Assembly (NCBI GenBank): GCA_015064585.1
Contig: SVRY01000019.1
Location: 1-45,609 of the forward strand
Direction of reading: 5' to 3'
DNA length: 45,609 nucleotides
Origin: Oscillospiraceae bacterium
GTDB lineage: Bacteria; Bacillota; Clostridia; Oscillospirales; CAG-272
A model generated the notes under the pieces. It had not been told where the DNA came from and ran no database searches. It worked only from the letters and a program-made list of their open reading frames with translations. Positions 33,237 through 41,171 of the stretch are shown piece by piece; within the stretch, counting starts at the first letter, position 1; every line of letters begins with the position of its first letter. The position numbers were made by a program, and so were the translations under genes.

Positions 33237-34265
33237 ATGATTGAATCAGGATTTTTAGAGCAGGAGCCCAGAGTGTTGGCTCCTACCATGAATGCAGGGG
33301 AGGCGGAGAGCGAGGAAAGCCTGCGCCCCTCCAAGCTTGAAGATTATATCGGACAAACCAAGGTGAAGGAAAACTTAAGCATCTTCATCAACGCCGCAAG
33401 GCAGAGAGGGGAGAGCCTTGATCATTGTCTGCTTTACGGCCCTCCGGGACTTGGTAAGACCACGCTGGCGGGCATCATCGCCAAGGAGATGAACGTGGGG
33501 CTGCGCGTCACCTCCGGCCCCGCCATTGAAAAGCCGGGCGACCTTGCCGCCATCGTCACATCCCTGCAACCGGGGGACGTGCTTTTTATTGACGAGATCC
33601 ACCGCCTCAGTCGCGCGGTAGAGGAAGTGCTCTATCCCGCCATGGAGGACTTTGCCGTGGATATTATGCTTGGAAAGGGCCCCTCCGCCCGCTCCATCCG
33701 TCTGGATCTGCCGAGATTTACCTTGATCGGCGCCACCACCAGAGCGGGTCAGATCTCCTCTCCCATGAGAGACCGCTTCGGCGTCAACCTCCGTCTGGAG
33801 CTTTACACCACCGACGAGCTGGCGGAGATCGTGGAACGCAGCGCACGGATCCTCGACATTCCCATTGATCCCCACGGCGCCATTGAGATCGCCAAGCGCT
33901 CCCGCGGTACCCCCCGAATCGTTAACCGTATGCTCAAACGCGTGCGCGACTTCGCGCAGGTCAAGGGAGACGGTATCATCACCGCCGAGATCGCAGATCT
34001 TGCGCTGAAGGCGCTGGAGGTGGATGAACTGGGACTGGATAACATCGACCGCAGAATGCTGCGCTCCATCATTGAAAACTTTGCGGGCGGCCCTGTGGGG
34101 CTGGAGACCCTTGCCGCCACCATCGGTGAAGAGGCCATTACGCTGGAGGACGTCTACGAGCCCTATCTGTTGCAGATCGGCTTCCTCTCCCGTACCCCCC
34201 GCGGCCGCGTCGCCACCCCCAAGGCCTATGAGCACTTGGGACTTTCTTATCAAATGACATTCTAA
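33237..34265 (+). CDS. ruvB: Holliday-junction helicase RuvB
   Basis: A 342-aa AAA+ motor driving branch migration. Walker [10 protein letters not shown] (68-76), Walker [10 protein letters not shown] (115-123), the [18 protein letters not shown] sensor/arginine region and a C-terminal winged helix ending [10 protein letters not shown] are all present. It starts 4 bases after ruvA. Confidence 0.98.
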   Translation: MIESGFLEQEPRVLAPTMNAGEAESEESLRPSKLEDYIGQTKVKENLSIFINAARQRGESLDHCLLYGPPGLGKTTLAGIIAKEMNVGLRVTSGPAIEKPGDLAAIVTSLQPGDVLFIDEIHRLSRAVEEVLYPAMEDFAVDIMLGKGPSARSIRLDLPRFTLIGATTRAGQISSPMRDRFGVNLRLELYTTDELAEIVERSARILDIPIDPHGAIEIAKRSRGTPRIVNRMLKRVRDFAQVKGDGIITAEIADLALKALEVDELGLDNIDRRMLRSIIENFAGGPVGLETLAATIGEEAITLEDVYEPYLLQIGFLSRTPRGRVATPKAYEHLGLSYQMTF

Positions 34266-34302
34266 TGATATTCTAAGGATATTCTAAGGAGACAATCACT
34301 TC

Positions 34303-35163
34303 ATGTGGGTAGCAGATCAATGGCAGGATTACAAACTGCTGGACGCCACAAACGGCGAAAAACTGGAAGACTGGAAGGGGCACATTCTGATCCGTCCCGA
34401 TCCGCAGGCAATATGGAACACTCCCAAGGAGCACCCCGCCTGGAGAAAGGCGCACGCCCGCTATTCCCGCTCTAAAACGGGCGGCGGACATTGGGACGTA
34501 AAGACCCTGCCCGAAAGCTGGCAGGTGCATTACAGAGACCTGACCTTTCAGGTAAAGCCCATGAACTTCAAGCATACCGGACTGTTTCCCGAGCAGGCCA
34601 CCAACTGGGACTTTATGGCCGAGAAGATCAAAAACGCAGGCCGTCCCGTCAAGGTACTCAACCTATTTGCCTATACGGGCGGCGCCACCATGGCCTGCGC
34701 CAAGGCGGGGGCAAGCGTGGTGCACGTGGATGCCGCCAAGGGTATGGTGGCCTGGGCTAAGGAAAATGCCGTCCTTTGCGGACTGGGAGATAAGCCCATC
34801 CGTTATATCGTGGACGACTGTATCAAATTTGTCCAAAGAGAGATCCGCCGCGGCAACCGCTACGACGGTATCGTAATGGATCCCCCCTCCTACGGCAGAG
34901 GGCCGGGAGGCGAGGTATGGAAACTGGAGGAGGAGCTCTTCGGTCTGATCGAACTGTGTAAGGGCGTCCTCTCGGAGGATCCGCTGTTCTTTCTGGTCAA
35001 CTCCTATTCTACGGGACTGAGCGCATCGGTGATGGCCTATATGGTGCATCAGACCATTGTAAAGAATTTCGGCGGTCAGGTGGTGGCCGATGAGATCGGT
35101 CTGCCCGTTGAGGGACAGAATATTAACTTTCCTGCGGGTGCCACCGCAAGATGGAGTAAATAA
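34303..35163 (+). CDS. RlmI-like class I SAM-dependent methyltransferase
   Basis: A 286-aa protein. The SAM-binding NLFAYTGGATMACAKAGA (about 123-140) is followed by an acidic turn VHVDAAKG and the N6/C5-type catalytic MDPPSYGRG (about 195-203), as in COG1092 rRNA cytosine methyltransferases. The N-terminal PUA domain of RlmI is absent; instead there is a short leader with GGGHWDVKTLPESW. The likely substrate is rRNA. It is in the ruv operon, with AAGGAG before the ATG. Confidence 0.85.
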   Translation: MWVADQWQDYKLLDATNGEKLEDWKGHILIRPDPQAIWNTPKEHPAWRKAHARYSRSKTGGGHWDVKTLPESWQVHYRDLTFQVKPMNFKHTGLFPEQATNWDFMAEKIKNAGRPVKVLNLFAYTGGATMACAKAGASVVHVDAAKGMVAWAKENAVLCGLGDKPIRYIVDDCIKFVQREIRRGNRYDGIVMDPPSYGRGPGGEVWKLEEELFGLIELCKGVLSEDPLFFLVNSYSTGLSASVMAYMVHQTIVKNFGGQVVADEIGLPVEGQNINFPAGATARWSK

Positions 35164-36042
35164 ATGAGCATTTTACAAGCTGAAAATCTGACGTTTTCTT
35201 ATCCCGACGGCGAGAATAAGGGACAGGAGGTACTGCACGGCATCGACCTTGCCATTGAGGAAGGCTCCTTTGTCGCGGTCCTCGGGCATAACGGCAGCGG
35301 TAAGAGTACTCTTGCCAAACACTTTAACGCCATCCTGCTTCCCTGCGGCGGCAAGGTTTACGCCATGGGCATTGATACCAAGGATGAAAAAAGACTGCTT
35401 GAGCTTCGCAAAAGCGTGGGTATGGTCTTTCAGAATCCCGACAATCAGATCATTGCAACGGTGGTGGAGGAGGACGTGGCCTTCGCTCTTGAGAATCTGG
35501 GCGTTCCCCACGACGAAATGGAAAAGCGGGTCACCGAAGCCCTTTCCGTGGTGGATATGCTTGCCTATCGCGGGCACGCGCCGCACCTGTTGTCGGGCGG
35601 ACAAAAGCAAAGGGTCGCCATTGCGGGCATCATCGCCATGCGCCCCAAGGTGCTGATTTTAGATGAACCCACCGCCATGCTGGACCCCAAGGGGCGAAAA
35701 GAGGTTATGGCGGCGCTGAAGCGTCTCAACCGCGAGGAGGGCATCACCGTACTGCTGATCACTCATTATATGGATGAAGCGGTGCAGGCAGACCGCGTGG
35801 TGGTGATGAACGAGGGCAAGGTGCTCTTGGACGACACCCCCCACGAGGTATTTCAGAATATCGGACTTTTGCAAAGTGTTGCGTTGGACGTGCCCCAATC
35901 GGCGGAGCTGATGTACGCCTTGCGCGCCGAGGATATTAAGGTACCCTTGTCGGTACTGACGGACGAGAATTGTGTAGAGGTACTCATCAACCTACTGGAG
36001 GGAAAATACGGTGATTATCGAAACCAAAAATTTAACGCATAA
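35164..36042 (+). CDS. ecfA1: ECF transporter ATPase EcfA1
   Basis: A 292-aa ABC ATPase of energy-coupling-factor vitamin/metal importers. Walker A GHNGSGKST (41-49), NPDNQI at the Q-loop (the hallmark of EcfA1), signature LSGGQKQR, Walker B VLILDEPTAMLD and the switch His in ITHYMDEA are present. It follows the methyltransferase stop directly and overlaps ecfA2. Confidence 0.95.
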   Translation: MSILQAENLTFSYPDGENKGQEVLHGIDLAIEEGSFVAVLGHNGSGKSTLAKHFNAILLPCGGKVYAMGIDTKDEKRLLELRKSVGMVFQNPDNQIIATVVEEDVAFALENLGVPHDEMEKRVTEALSVVDMLAYRGHAPHLLSGGQKQRVAIAGIIAMRPKVLILDEPTAMLDPKGRKEVMAALKRLNREEGITVLLITHYMDEAVQADRVVVMNEGKVLLDDTPHEVFQNIGLLQSVALDVPQSAELMYALRAEDIKVPLSVLTDENCVEVLINLLEGKYGDYRNQKFNA

Positions 36043-36877
36043 ATATTCCCCCGGTACTCCCTTTGAGAAGGTGGCGCTGGAGGATATCAACCTGCAGATC
36101 GCCGAGGGGGATTACGTGGGCATTATCGGCCATACGGGCAGCGGCAAGAGTACGCTGATCTCCCACCTCAACGCTATTTTGCAACCCACCACGGGACAGA
36201 TTCTGGTGGATGGAGTGGATCTGTGGAACTGCTCTAAGGCGGAGCGTATCGCCACGCGCTTTAAGGTGGGACTGGTGTTTCAGTATCCCGAGTATCAGCT
36301 TTTTGAGGAAACGGTCTATAAGGACATCGCCTTCGGTCCCAAAAATATGGGTCTGCCCGAGGAGGAGATCGACCGCAGAGTCAGAGAGAGCCTTGCTTTC
36401 GTCGGGATGAAGGAGGAGTGTCTTGAGCGTTCCCCCTTTGACCTTTCGGGCGGACAGAAGCGCCGCATCGCCATTGCAGGCGTGATGGCGCTGGAGCCTA
36501 AGGTGTTGGTACTGGATGAGCCCGCCGCGGGACTGGATCCCAAGGGACGGGACGAGATTCTGGCAAGACTGAAGGAATACCACGCTCAGACGGGCAGTAC
36601 CGTACTGCTGGTCTCTCACTCCATGGAGGATATTGCCAAAAATGCAAATACCGCCGTGGTGATGGAGCAGGGCAGACTGAAAATGCACGCCCCCGTGGAG
36701 GAGGTCTTTGCCCACGCCAATGAGCTTTCGGGGATGGGTCTGGACGTGCCGCAGATCACAAGGGTCTTTTTCTCCTTGAAGGAAAAGGGCTTTGACGTGC
36801 GCACCGATATCTATACCATCGAGGGCGCCAAAAAGGAGATCCTTTCCTGCCTTCGTAAGGGGGTGGGGAGAAAATGA
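36011..36877 (+). CDS. ecfA2: ECF transporter ATPase EcfA2
   Basis: A 288-aa partner ATPase. Walker A GHTGSGKST (40-48), YPEYQLFEETV (EcfA2-type Q-loop), LSGGQKRR and VLVLDEPAAGLD are present. It starts at GTG 36011, inside the end of ecfA1 (32-base overlap), with GGAGGG upstream. With ecfA1 and ecfT it makes the general energising module. No substrate-binding S-component gene is in the window, so the substrate is set elsewhere. Confidence 0.95.
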   Translation: MIIETKNLTHKYSPGTPFEKVALEDINLQIAEGDYVGIIGHTGSGKSTLISHLNAILQPTTGQILVDGVDLWNCSKAERIATRFKVGLVFQYPEYQLFEETVYKDIAFGPKNMGLPEEEIDRRVRESLAFVGMKEECLERSPFDLSGGQKRRIAIAGVMALEPKVLVLDEPAAGLDPKGRDEILARLKEYHAQTGSTVLLVSHSMEDIAKNANTAVVMEQGRLKMHAPVEEVFAHANELSGMGLDVPQITRVFFSLKEKGFDVRTDIYTIEGAKKEILSCLRKGVGRK

Positions 36878-37683
36878 TCAAGGATATTACCATCGGTCAG
36901 TACTTTCCGGGAAACTCGGTGCTCCACCGTCTGGACCCCCGTACCAAGATATTACTCACGGTGGCTTACATCGTGCTGCTGTTTATCACAAAGCGCTTGA
37001 TCGGACTTGCCGTCGCGGGACTGTTTATGCTTATGGTGGTACTGCTCTCCCGCATTTCCCTTAAAACGGTGCTCAAAAGCATCAAACCTCTGCTTTTTAT
37101 CATACTCTTTACTGCCGTACTCCAGATGATCTACGGCGGCGGAGAACCGCTCTTTCCCACGGTGAGCTGGCTTTCTTGGCTATCTTGGAAGGGCGTGCGT
37201 AACGCTATCTTTATGGCAGTGCGTATCGTACTTTTGGTGGTGGGCACCTCTTTTATGACCTATACCACCTCTCCCATTATGCTGACAAATGCGCTGGAGA
37301 GCCTGATGAATCCTTTAAAGTATATCAAGGTACCGGTGCACGAGTTTGCCATGATGATGACCATCGCCCTGCGCTTTATCCCCACTCTGGTGGATGAGAC
37401 CGACAAGATTATGAACGCGCAGAAGGCAAGGGGCGCCGACTTTGAAACGGGCAACATCTTCCGCAGAGCCAAGGCGCTCATTCCCATTCTGGTGCCGTTG
37501 CTCATTTCTGCTTTTCGCAGAGCGGAGGAGCTGGCGGATGCCATGGAATGCCGCTGTTATCACGGCGGTAAGGGACGAACCAAATATAGGATCTATCATT
37601 TCGCCCTCAGGGATCTCTGGGCGGCATTGATCGTTGCGGCAATGTTTGCCGTCATTATCATCATTAATATAGGAATTATATGA
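36874..37683 (+). CDS. ecfT: ECF transporter transmembrane protein EcfT
   Basis: A 269-aa membrane protein with about six hydrophobic segments. It has the usual N-terminus SVLHRLDPRTKIL and the two coupling-helix motifs containing ARG (NAQKARGADF) and a second A-R-G-like motif (ADAMECRCY). It overlaps ecfA2 by 4 bases and truA by 4 bases. Confidence 0.95.
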   Translation: MIKDITIGQYFPGNSVLHRLDPRTKILLTVAYIVLLFITKRLIGLAVAGLFMLMVVLLSRISLKTVLKSIKPLLFIILFTAVLQMIYGGGEPLFPTVSWLSWLSWKGVRNAIFMAVRIVLLVVGTSFMTYTTSPIMLTNALESLMNPLKYIKVPVHEFAMMMTIALRFIPTLVDETDKIMNAQKARGADFETGNIFRRAKALIPILVPLLISAFRRAEELADAMECRCYHGGKGRTKYRIYHFALRDLWAALIVAAMFAVIIIINIGII

Positions 37684-38441
37684 GAAAATTTTTGCTGATA
37701 CTTAAATATCACGGTGCCGACTTTGTGGGCTGGCAGGTGCAGAAAAACGGCCTGTCGGTACAGCAGTGCCTGCAGGATGCGCTGGAGACGATGCTCGGGC
37801 ACCGTCCCGACGTCACCGGTTGCAGTCGCACTGACAGCGGCGTTCATGCCGAGGGGTACTGTGCCGTTTTTTGCTCGGACACCGATAAGGAATGTAAGCG
37901 CATTTCTTTGGGACTCAACGCCATTCTTCCCGACAGTGTCAGCGTTTGGGACTGTGTGGAGGTGGATCCTGAGTTCCACCCCCGCTACGATGCCAAGGCA
38001 AAGGAGTACGTCTACCGCCTCTACGACGGTATGTCGCCCGACCCGTTTTTAAGGGGACTTGCCTGGCACTATAAAGGCTTTCTCGATACCGACAAGATGC
38101 AAAAAGCCGCTGACCGACTCGTGGGACGGCACGACTTTCGTTCTTTTATGGCGCAGGGCTCGAAGATCGTGGACACGACCCGTGAGATCTATTGGTGCCG
38201 CGTCACCCGTCGGGACCGTCTGATTGAGATCCACGTCTGCGGCGACGGCTTTCTTTATAATATGGTTCGTATTATTGTGGGAACCCTTATTTTTGTCAGC
38301 CGCGGGCGGCTGGCGGTGGAGGATATGCCGCGGGTGCTTTCGGCACTGGACAGAAGCGCCGCGGGACAAACCGCTCCCGCCGAGGGACTCTATCTTCATA
38401 AAGTATATTATAAAACACCCGGAAAGGAGGAAATGCCGTGA
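37680..38441 (+). CDS. truA: tRNA pseudouridine(38-40) synthase TruA
   Basis: A 253-aa protein. The catalytic Asp52 sits in GCSRTDSGVHAEG (48-60). KYHGADFVGWQ near the start and FLYNMVRIIVGTL near the end are classic. It modifies U38-U40 of the tRNA anticodon arm. It overlaps the next gene, which starts GTG at 38438. Confidence 0.97.
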   Translation: MRKFLLILKYHGADFVGWQVQKNGLSVQQCLQDALETMLGHRPDVTGCSRTDSGVHAEGYCAVFCSDTDKECKRISLGLNAILPDSVSVWDCVEVDPEFHPRYDAKAKEYVYRLYDGMSPDPFLRGLAWHYKGFLDTDKMQKAADRLVGRHDFRSFMAQGSKIVDTTREIYWCRVTRRDRLIEIHVCGDGFLYNMVRIIVGTLIFVSRGRLAVEDMPRVLSALDRSAAGQTAPAEGLYLHKVYYKTPGKEEMP

Positions 38442-39646
38442 GCCGTAAATACGACGCCTCCCACGACTATGTCGAACAGGAGGCGCAAAGTGAACAACTG
38501 GGCGAAAAAGCGCTGAATTCCACCCGTACGGTGCTCCGCTTTTTCAGGTATCTGTTGCTGTGCGTGTTGGTACTGACGCTGGCGCTGATCGTGATCTTAA
38601 ACCGCGATAACATCAATATGGACAATCTGCGCCGCTTTTTTGCCAAGATCGACATCGGCGTTTCCACCTCCTCCGAGCAGGACGGTCAGCAGATCGATCT
38701 GATCTACGAGGAGGATGTACGCGTTGCCTCCTTTAAGGATGGACTGGCGCATCTGACCCCTTCGGAGCTTACGGTGCTGGACAATCAGGGTACGGTATTT
38801 CTTTCCGCCAAAACGGGCTTTGGTACTCCCGAATTGATCGCGGGCAAGCGCTATATCGTATGCTATGACCGCGGCGGCACCGATATATTGGTAAGCAATT
38901 CCTTTGCCGTGGTATTTGAAAAATCCATGCCCGAAAATATTTCCTATATTACCATGAGTGATGAAAACTATATGGCCATCATCACCTCGGGCAACGGATA
39001 TAAAAATTCTCTTTACGTTTACAACAGCTCCTTCGAGAAGGTTTTCGTCTGGCACAGTAACGAGCGTTACCTTCTCAATGCTGCCGTGTCCCCCGATAAA
39101 AAAACGGTGGCGCTGATCTGCTACAACGTAAACGACAGTTCACCCGAACTGGTGGGCATCCATCTTGACGAGGAGGAGATCGCCTGGCAGAGTCCCTTGA
39201 AGGATCTGCCGCTGGATCTTTGCTATAAAAGCGCGGGAAACGTCGCCCTTCTTTACGCAGACCGACTGGAGTATTTCAGCGGTAAAGGGGAGAGCGGCAA
39301 GGTCTATGAGTTTAAAAAGAACTACCTGCAGGGCTTCTCCTTTAACAGCGAGCATACCGTGCTGCTGCTCTCGGGCAGTAAGCGCGGGGAGAGCACGCTT
39401 TACAGCATCAACGATCGTGGCAAGGAAAGCGCCGTATTTGAAACGGGGGCCTGCGTCACGGGGCTGGACGTGCGGGAAAACCGCGTGGCACTTCTCGACG
39501 GGGAAAGGGTGCGCGTTTATTCCCTTTCCTCAAAACGGGTGATCGATGAACGGACGGCACTCCCCGGCGTGCAATCCGTATGTTTTGCAGGTAAAAAATG
39601 TCTTTTGGACATTTACGGCACCTATTGTGTATATATTGAGATTTAG
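38438..39646 (+). CDS. DUF5711-like single-TM protein with beta-propeller-like outside
   Basis: A 402-aa protein. A cytoplasmic N-terminus (1-32) and one membrane segment (about 33-50) are followed by about 350 residues of repeating beta strands (YIVCYDRGGTDILVSNS, VALICYNVNDSSPELVG, VTGLDVRENRVALLDGERV) that suggest a WD40/PQQ-like propeller. This fits DUF5711 proteins found beside cvpA in Clostridia. The start is GTG, overlapping truA. The function is unknown. Confidence 0.75.
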   Translation: MSRKYDASHDYVEQEAQSEQLGEKALNSTRTVLRFFRYLLLCVLVLTLALIVILNRDNINMDNLRRFFAKIDIGVSTSSEQDGQQIDLIYEEDVRVASFKDGLAHLTPSELTVLDNQGTVFLSAKTGFGTPELIAGKRYIVCYDRGGTDILVSNSFAVVFEKSMPENISYITMSDENYMAIITSGNGYKNSLYVYNSSFEKVFVWHSNERYLLNAAVSPDKKTVALICYNVNDSSPELVGIHLDEEEIAWQSPLKDLPLDLCYKSAGNVALLYADRLEYFSGKGESGKVYEFKKNYLQGFSFNSEHTVLLLSGSKRGESTLYSINDRGKESAVFETGACVTGLDVRENRVALLDGERVRVYSLSSKRVIDERTALPGVQSVCFAGKKCLLDIYGTYCVYIEI

Positions 39647-39658
39647 GAGGATAAATCT

Positions 39659-40381
39659 ATGCAATTTGTTTGGGACATAATCATCATAGCAATTCTCGCC
39701 GTATGTATCTGGCTGTCTTACAAAAAAGGTCTGATCAAGACGCTGTTTGATCTGTTGGGCACCGTCATTGCCTTTTTGGGCGCATTGGCATTTAACGGCG
39801 TAGTGGGAAACTGGATCGATACCACCTTTGTGCGCACTCCCGTGCGGAATATGGTGCTCTCCACCTTGGCCGATACCCCCGTACTCAAGTATGAGGATGC
39901 TTTGGCAGGCATTGACGTTGCCGCCAAGATCCGCAAGATGCCCGAGGCACTTAAGAGCCTGCTGGAAAGCGTGGGTGTTTCTACCGAGGAGATCATCGGC
40001 AAGGTAAGCTCCGTCACTGCCAACACTGCCGAAGCAAAAAATCAACTGATCGACAGTATAGCCGCCCCCATTTCCGCAACAATAAGTACAGCGATCGCAT
40101 TTATCCTGCTGTTTGTGGTACTGCTGGTGGTTTGTATGGTGGCCTCAAAACTGCTGAGCGCTCTCTTTAATCTTCTGCCCGTGGGCAGACAGCTCAATCG
40201 CTTCGGCGGCGCCGCCTTCGGTTTTGTTGAGGGTGTACTGATCGTGCTGGTAGTGACTGCCGTGATCTGGGCGGTATCCCGCAGTGCAGGGGACGGTCTG
40301 TTCTCCGTTGATGCGCTGGATAAGACGATCTTTACCAAGGAAATTATCAAGATCAATCCGATCTGCGATCTGTTCAGATAG
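39659..40381 (+). CDS. CvpA-family membrane protein
   Basis: A 240-aa protein with four membrane segments in the colicin-V-production (CvpA) arrangement: AVCIWLSYKKGLIKTLFDLLGTV at the start and a later FGGAAFGFVEGVLIVLVVTAVIW. A long loop (60-125) is predicted to face outside. The role in the family is poorly defined. AGGAGG precedes the ATG. Confidence 0.85.
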   Translation: MQFVWDIIIIAILAVCIWLSYKKGLIKTLFDLLGTVIAFLGALAFNGVVGNWIDTTFVRTPVRNMVLSTLADTPVLKYEDALAGIDVAAKIRKMPEALKSLLESVGVSTEEIIGKVSSVTANTAEAKNQLIDSIAAPISATISTAIAFILLFVVLLVVCMVASKLLSALFNLLPVGRQLNRFGGAAFGFVEGVLIVLVVTAVIWAVSRSAGDGLFSVDALDKTIFTKEIIKINPICDLFR

Positions 40382-40427
40382 AAGAAGGTCGTTATTGCAC
40401 CTTGAATATAAGGGGATGTTTTAAAGA

Positions 40428-40994
40428 ATGAATATACCGAATATACTGACGATAGCACGACTGTGTATGGTGCCTGCCTTTGTTTTTTGTTATGTAAAGG
40501 GCAGTGACGGGACCATGGCAGGCGGCGTATACTTCGCCGCGGGACTCTTTGTTCTGGCGGCACTGACCGATATTCTTGACGGATATATTGCCCGAAAGTA
40601 TAATCAGATCACGGATTTCGGCAAGCTGGCTGACCCGCTGGCGGATAAGATGATGCAGATTGCGGCCATTGCCTGCCTTGCCGTCTACGGGCGCATTGCG
40701 CTGTGGATCTTCTGTGTATTTCTGGCAAAGGAGATCCTGATGATCTTCGGCGCCTCCCGTTTGTTGAAAAGATTTAAATTCGTCGTCTACTCCGAATGGA
40801 GCGGCAAGATCGCCACGGTCATACTCTTTGTATGTATCGTTGCCATTATGGTGTTTGACGGCATTTCTCAAAAGACTGCATCCATTATGATGTGCGTTTG
40901 TGTATTTTTTACTTTGATCGCACTCTTTAACTATTATAAGATGTACGTGAAGGTGAAAGAGAGTCGATTACAGAAGCAGAGGGAGAACAACTGA
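40428..40994 (+). CDS. pgsA: CDP-diacylglycerol--glycerol-3-phosphate 3-phosphatidyltransferase
   Basis: A 188-aa membrane enzyme making phosphatidylglycerol phosphate. The CDP-alcohol phosphotransferase motif is complete: D48, D51-G52, A55-R56, G65, D69, D73 (TDILDGYIARKYNQITDFG... PLADK). Its product feeds phosphatidylglycerol, the donor for the LtaS-like enzyme at 3646. It ends the ruvC operon. Confidence 0.95.
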   Translation: MNIPNILTIARLCMVPAFVFCYVKGSDGTMAGGVYFAAGLFVLAALTDILDGYIARKYNQITDFGKLADPLADKMMQIAAIACLAVYGRIALWIFCVFLAKEILMIFGASRLLKRFKFVVYSEWSGKIATVILFVCIVAIMVFDGISQKTASIMMCVCVFFTLIALFNYYKMYVKVKESRLQKQRENN

Positions 40995-41090
40995 GCTTGC
41001 CCGAAATGGCATGATTTCGGTGCTTTTCGGCTTAATGCTTGCGGCAGGCAACCAAGCCTTGCCCCCCTTCGCTATTGACGAGTAATTTAA

Positions 41091-41149
41091 CACAGCAGAG
41101 GTGAAAATCGGCCCGTCAGGATCGGGCTTGGATGCTTTCACTCTGCTTC
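41091..41149 (+). promoter_or_regulatory. Hairpin leader upstream of clpC
   Basis: AGCAGAG-TGAAA (one bulge) pairs with TTTCACTCTGCT around an inner GCCCG/CGGGC stem. There is no T-run, so it is not a simple terminator. It ends about 22 bases before the clpC ATG and could control clpC translation or mRNA stability. The rest of the 40995-41171 gap shows no gene. Confidence 0.5.
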
Positions 41150-41171
41150 AAGGAATCTAAGGAGTAAACCA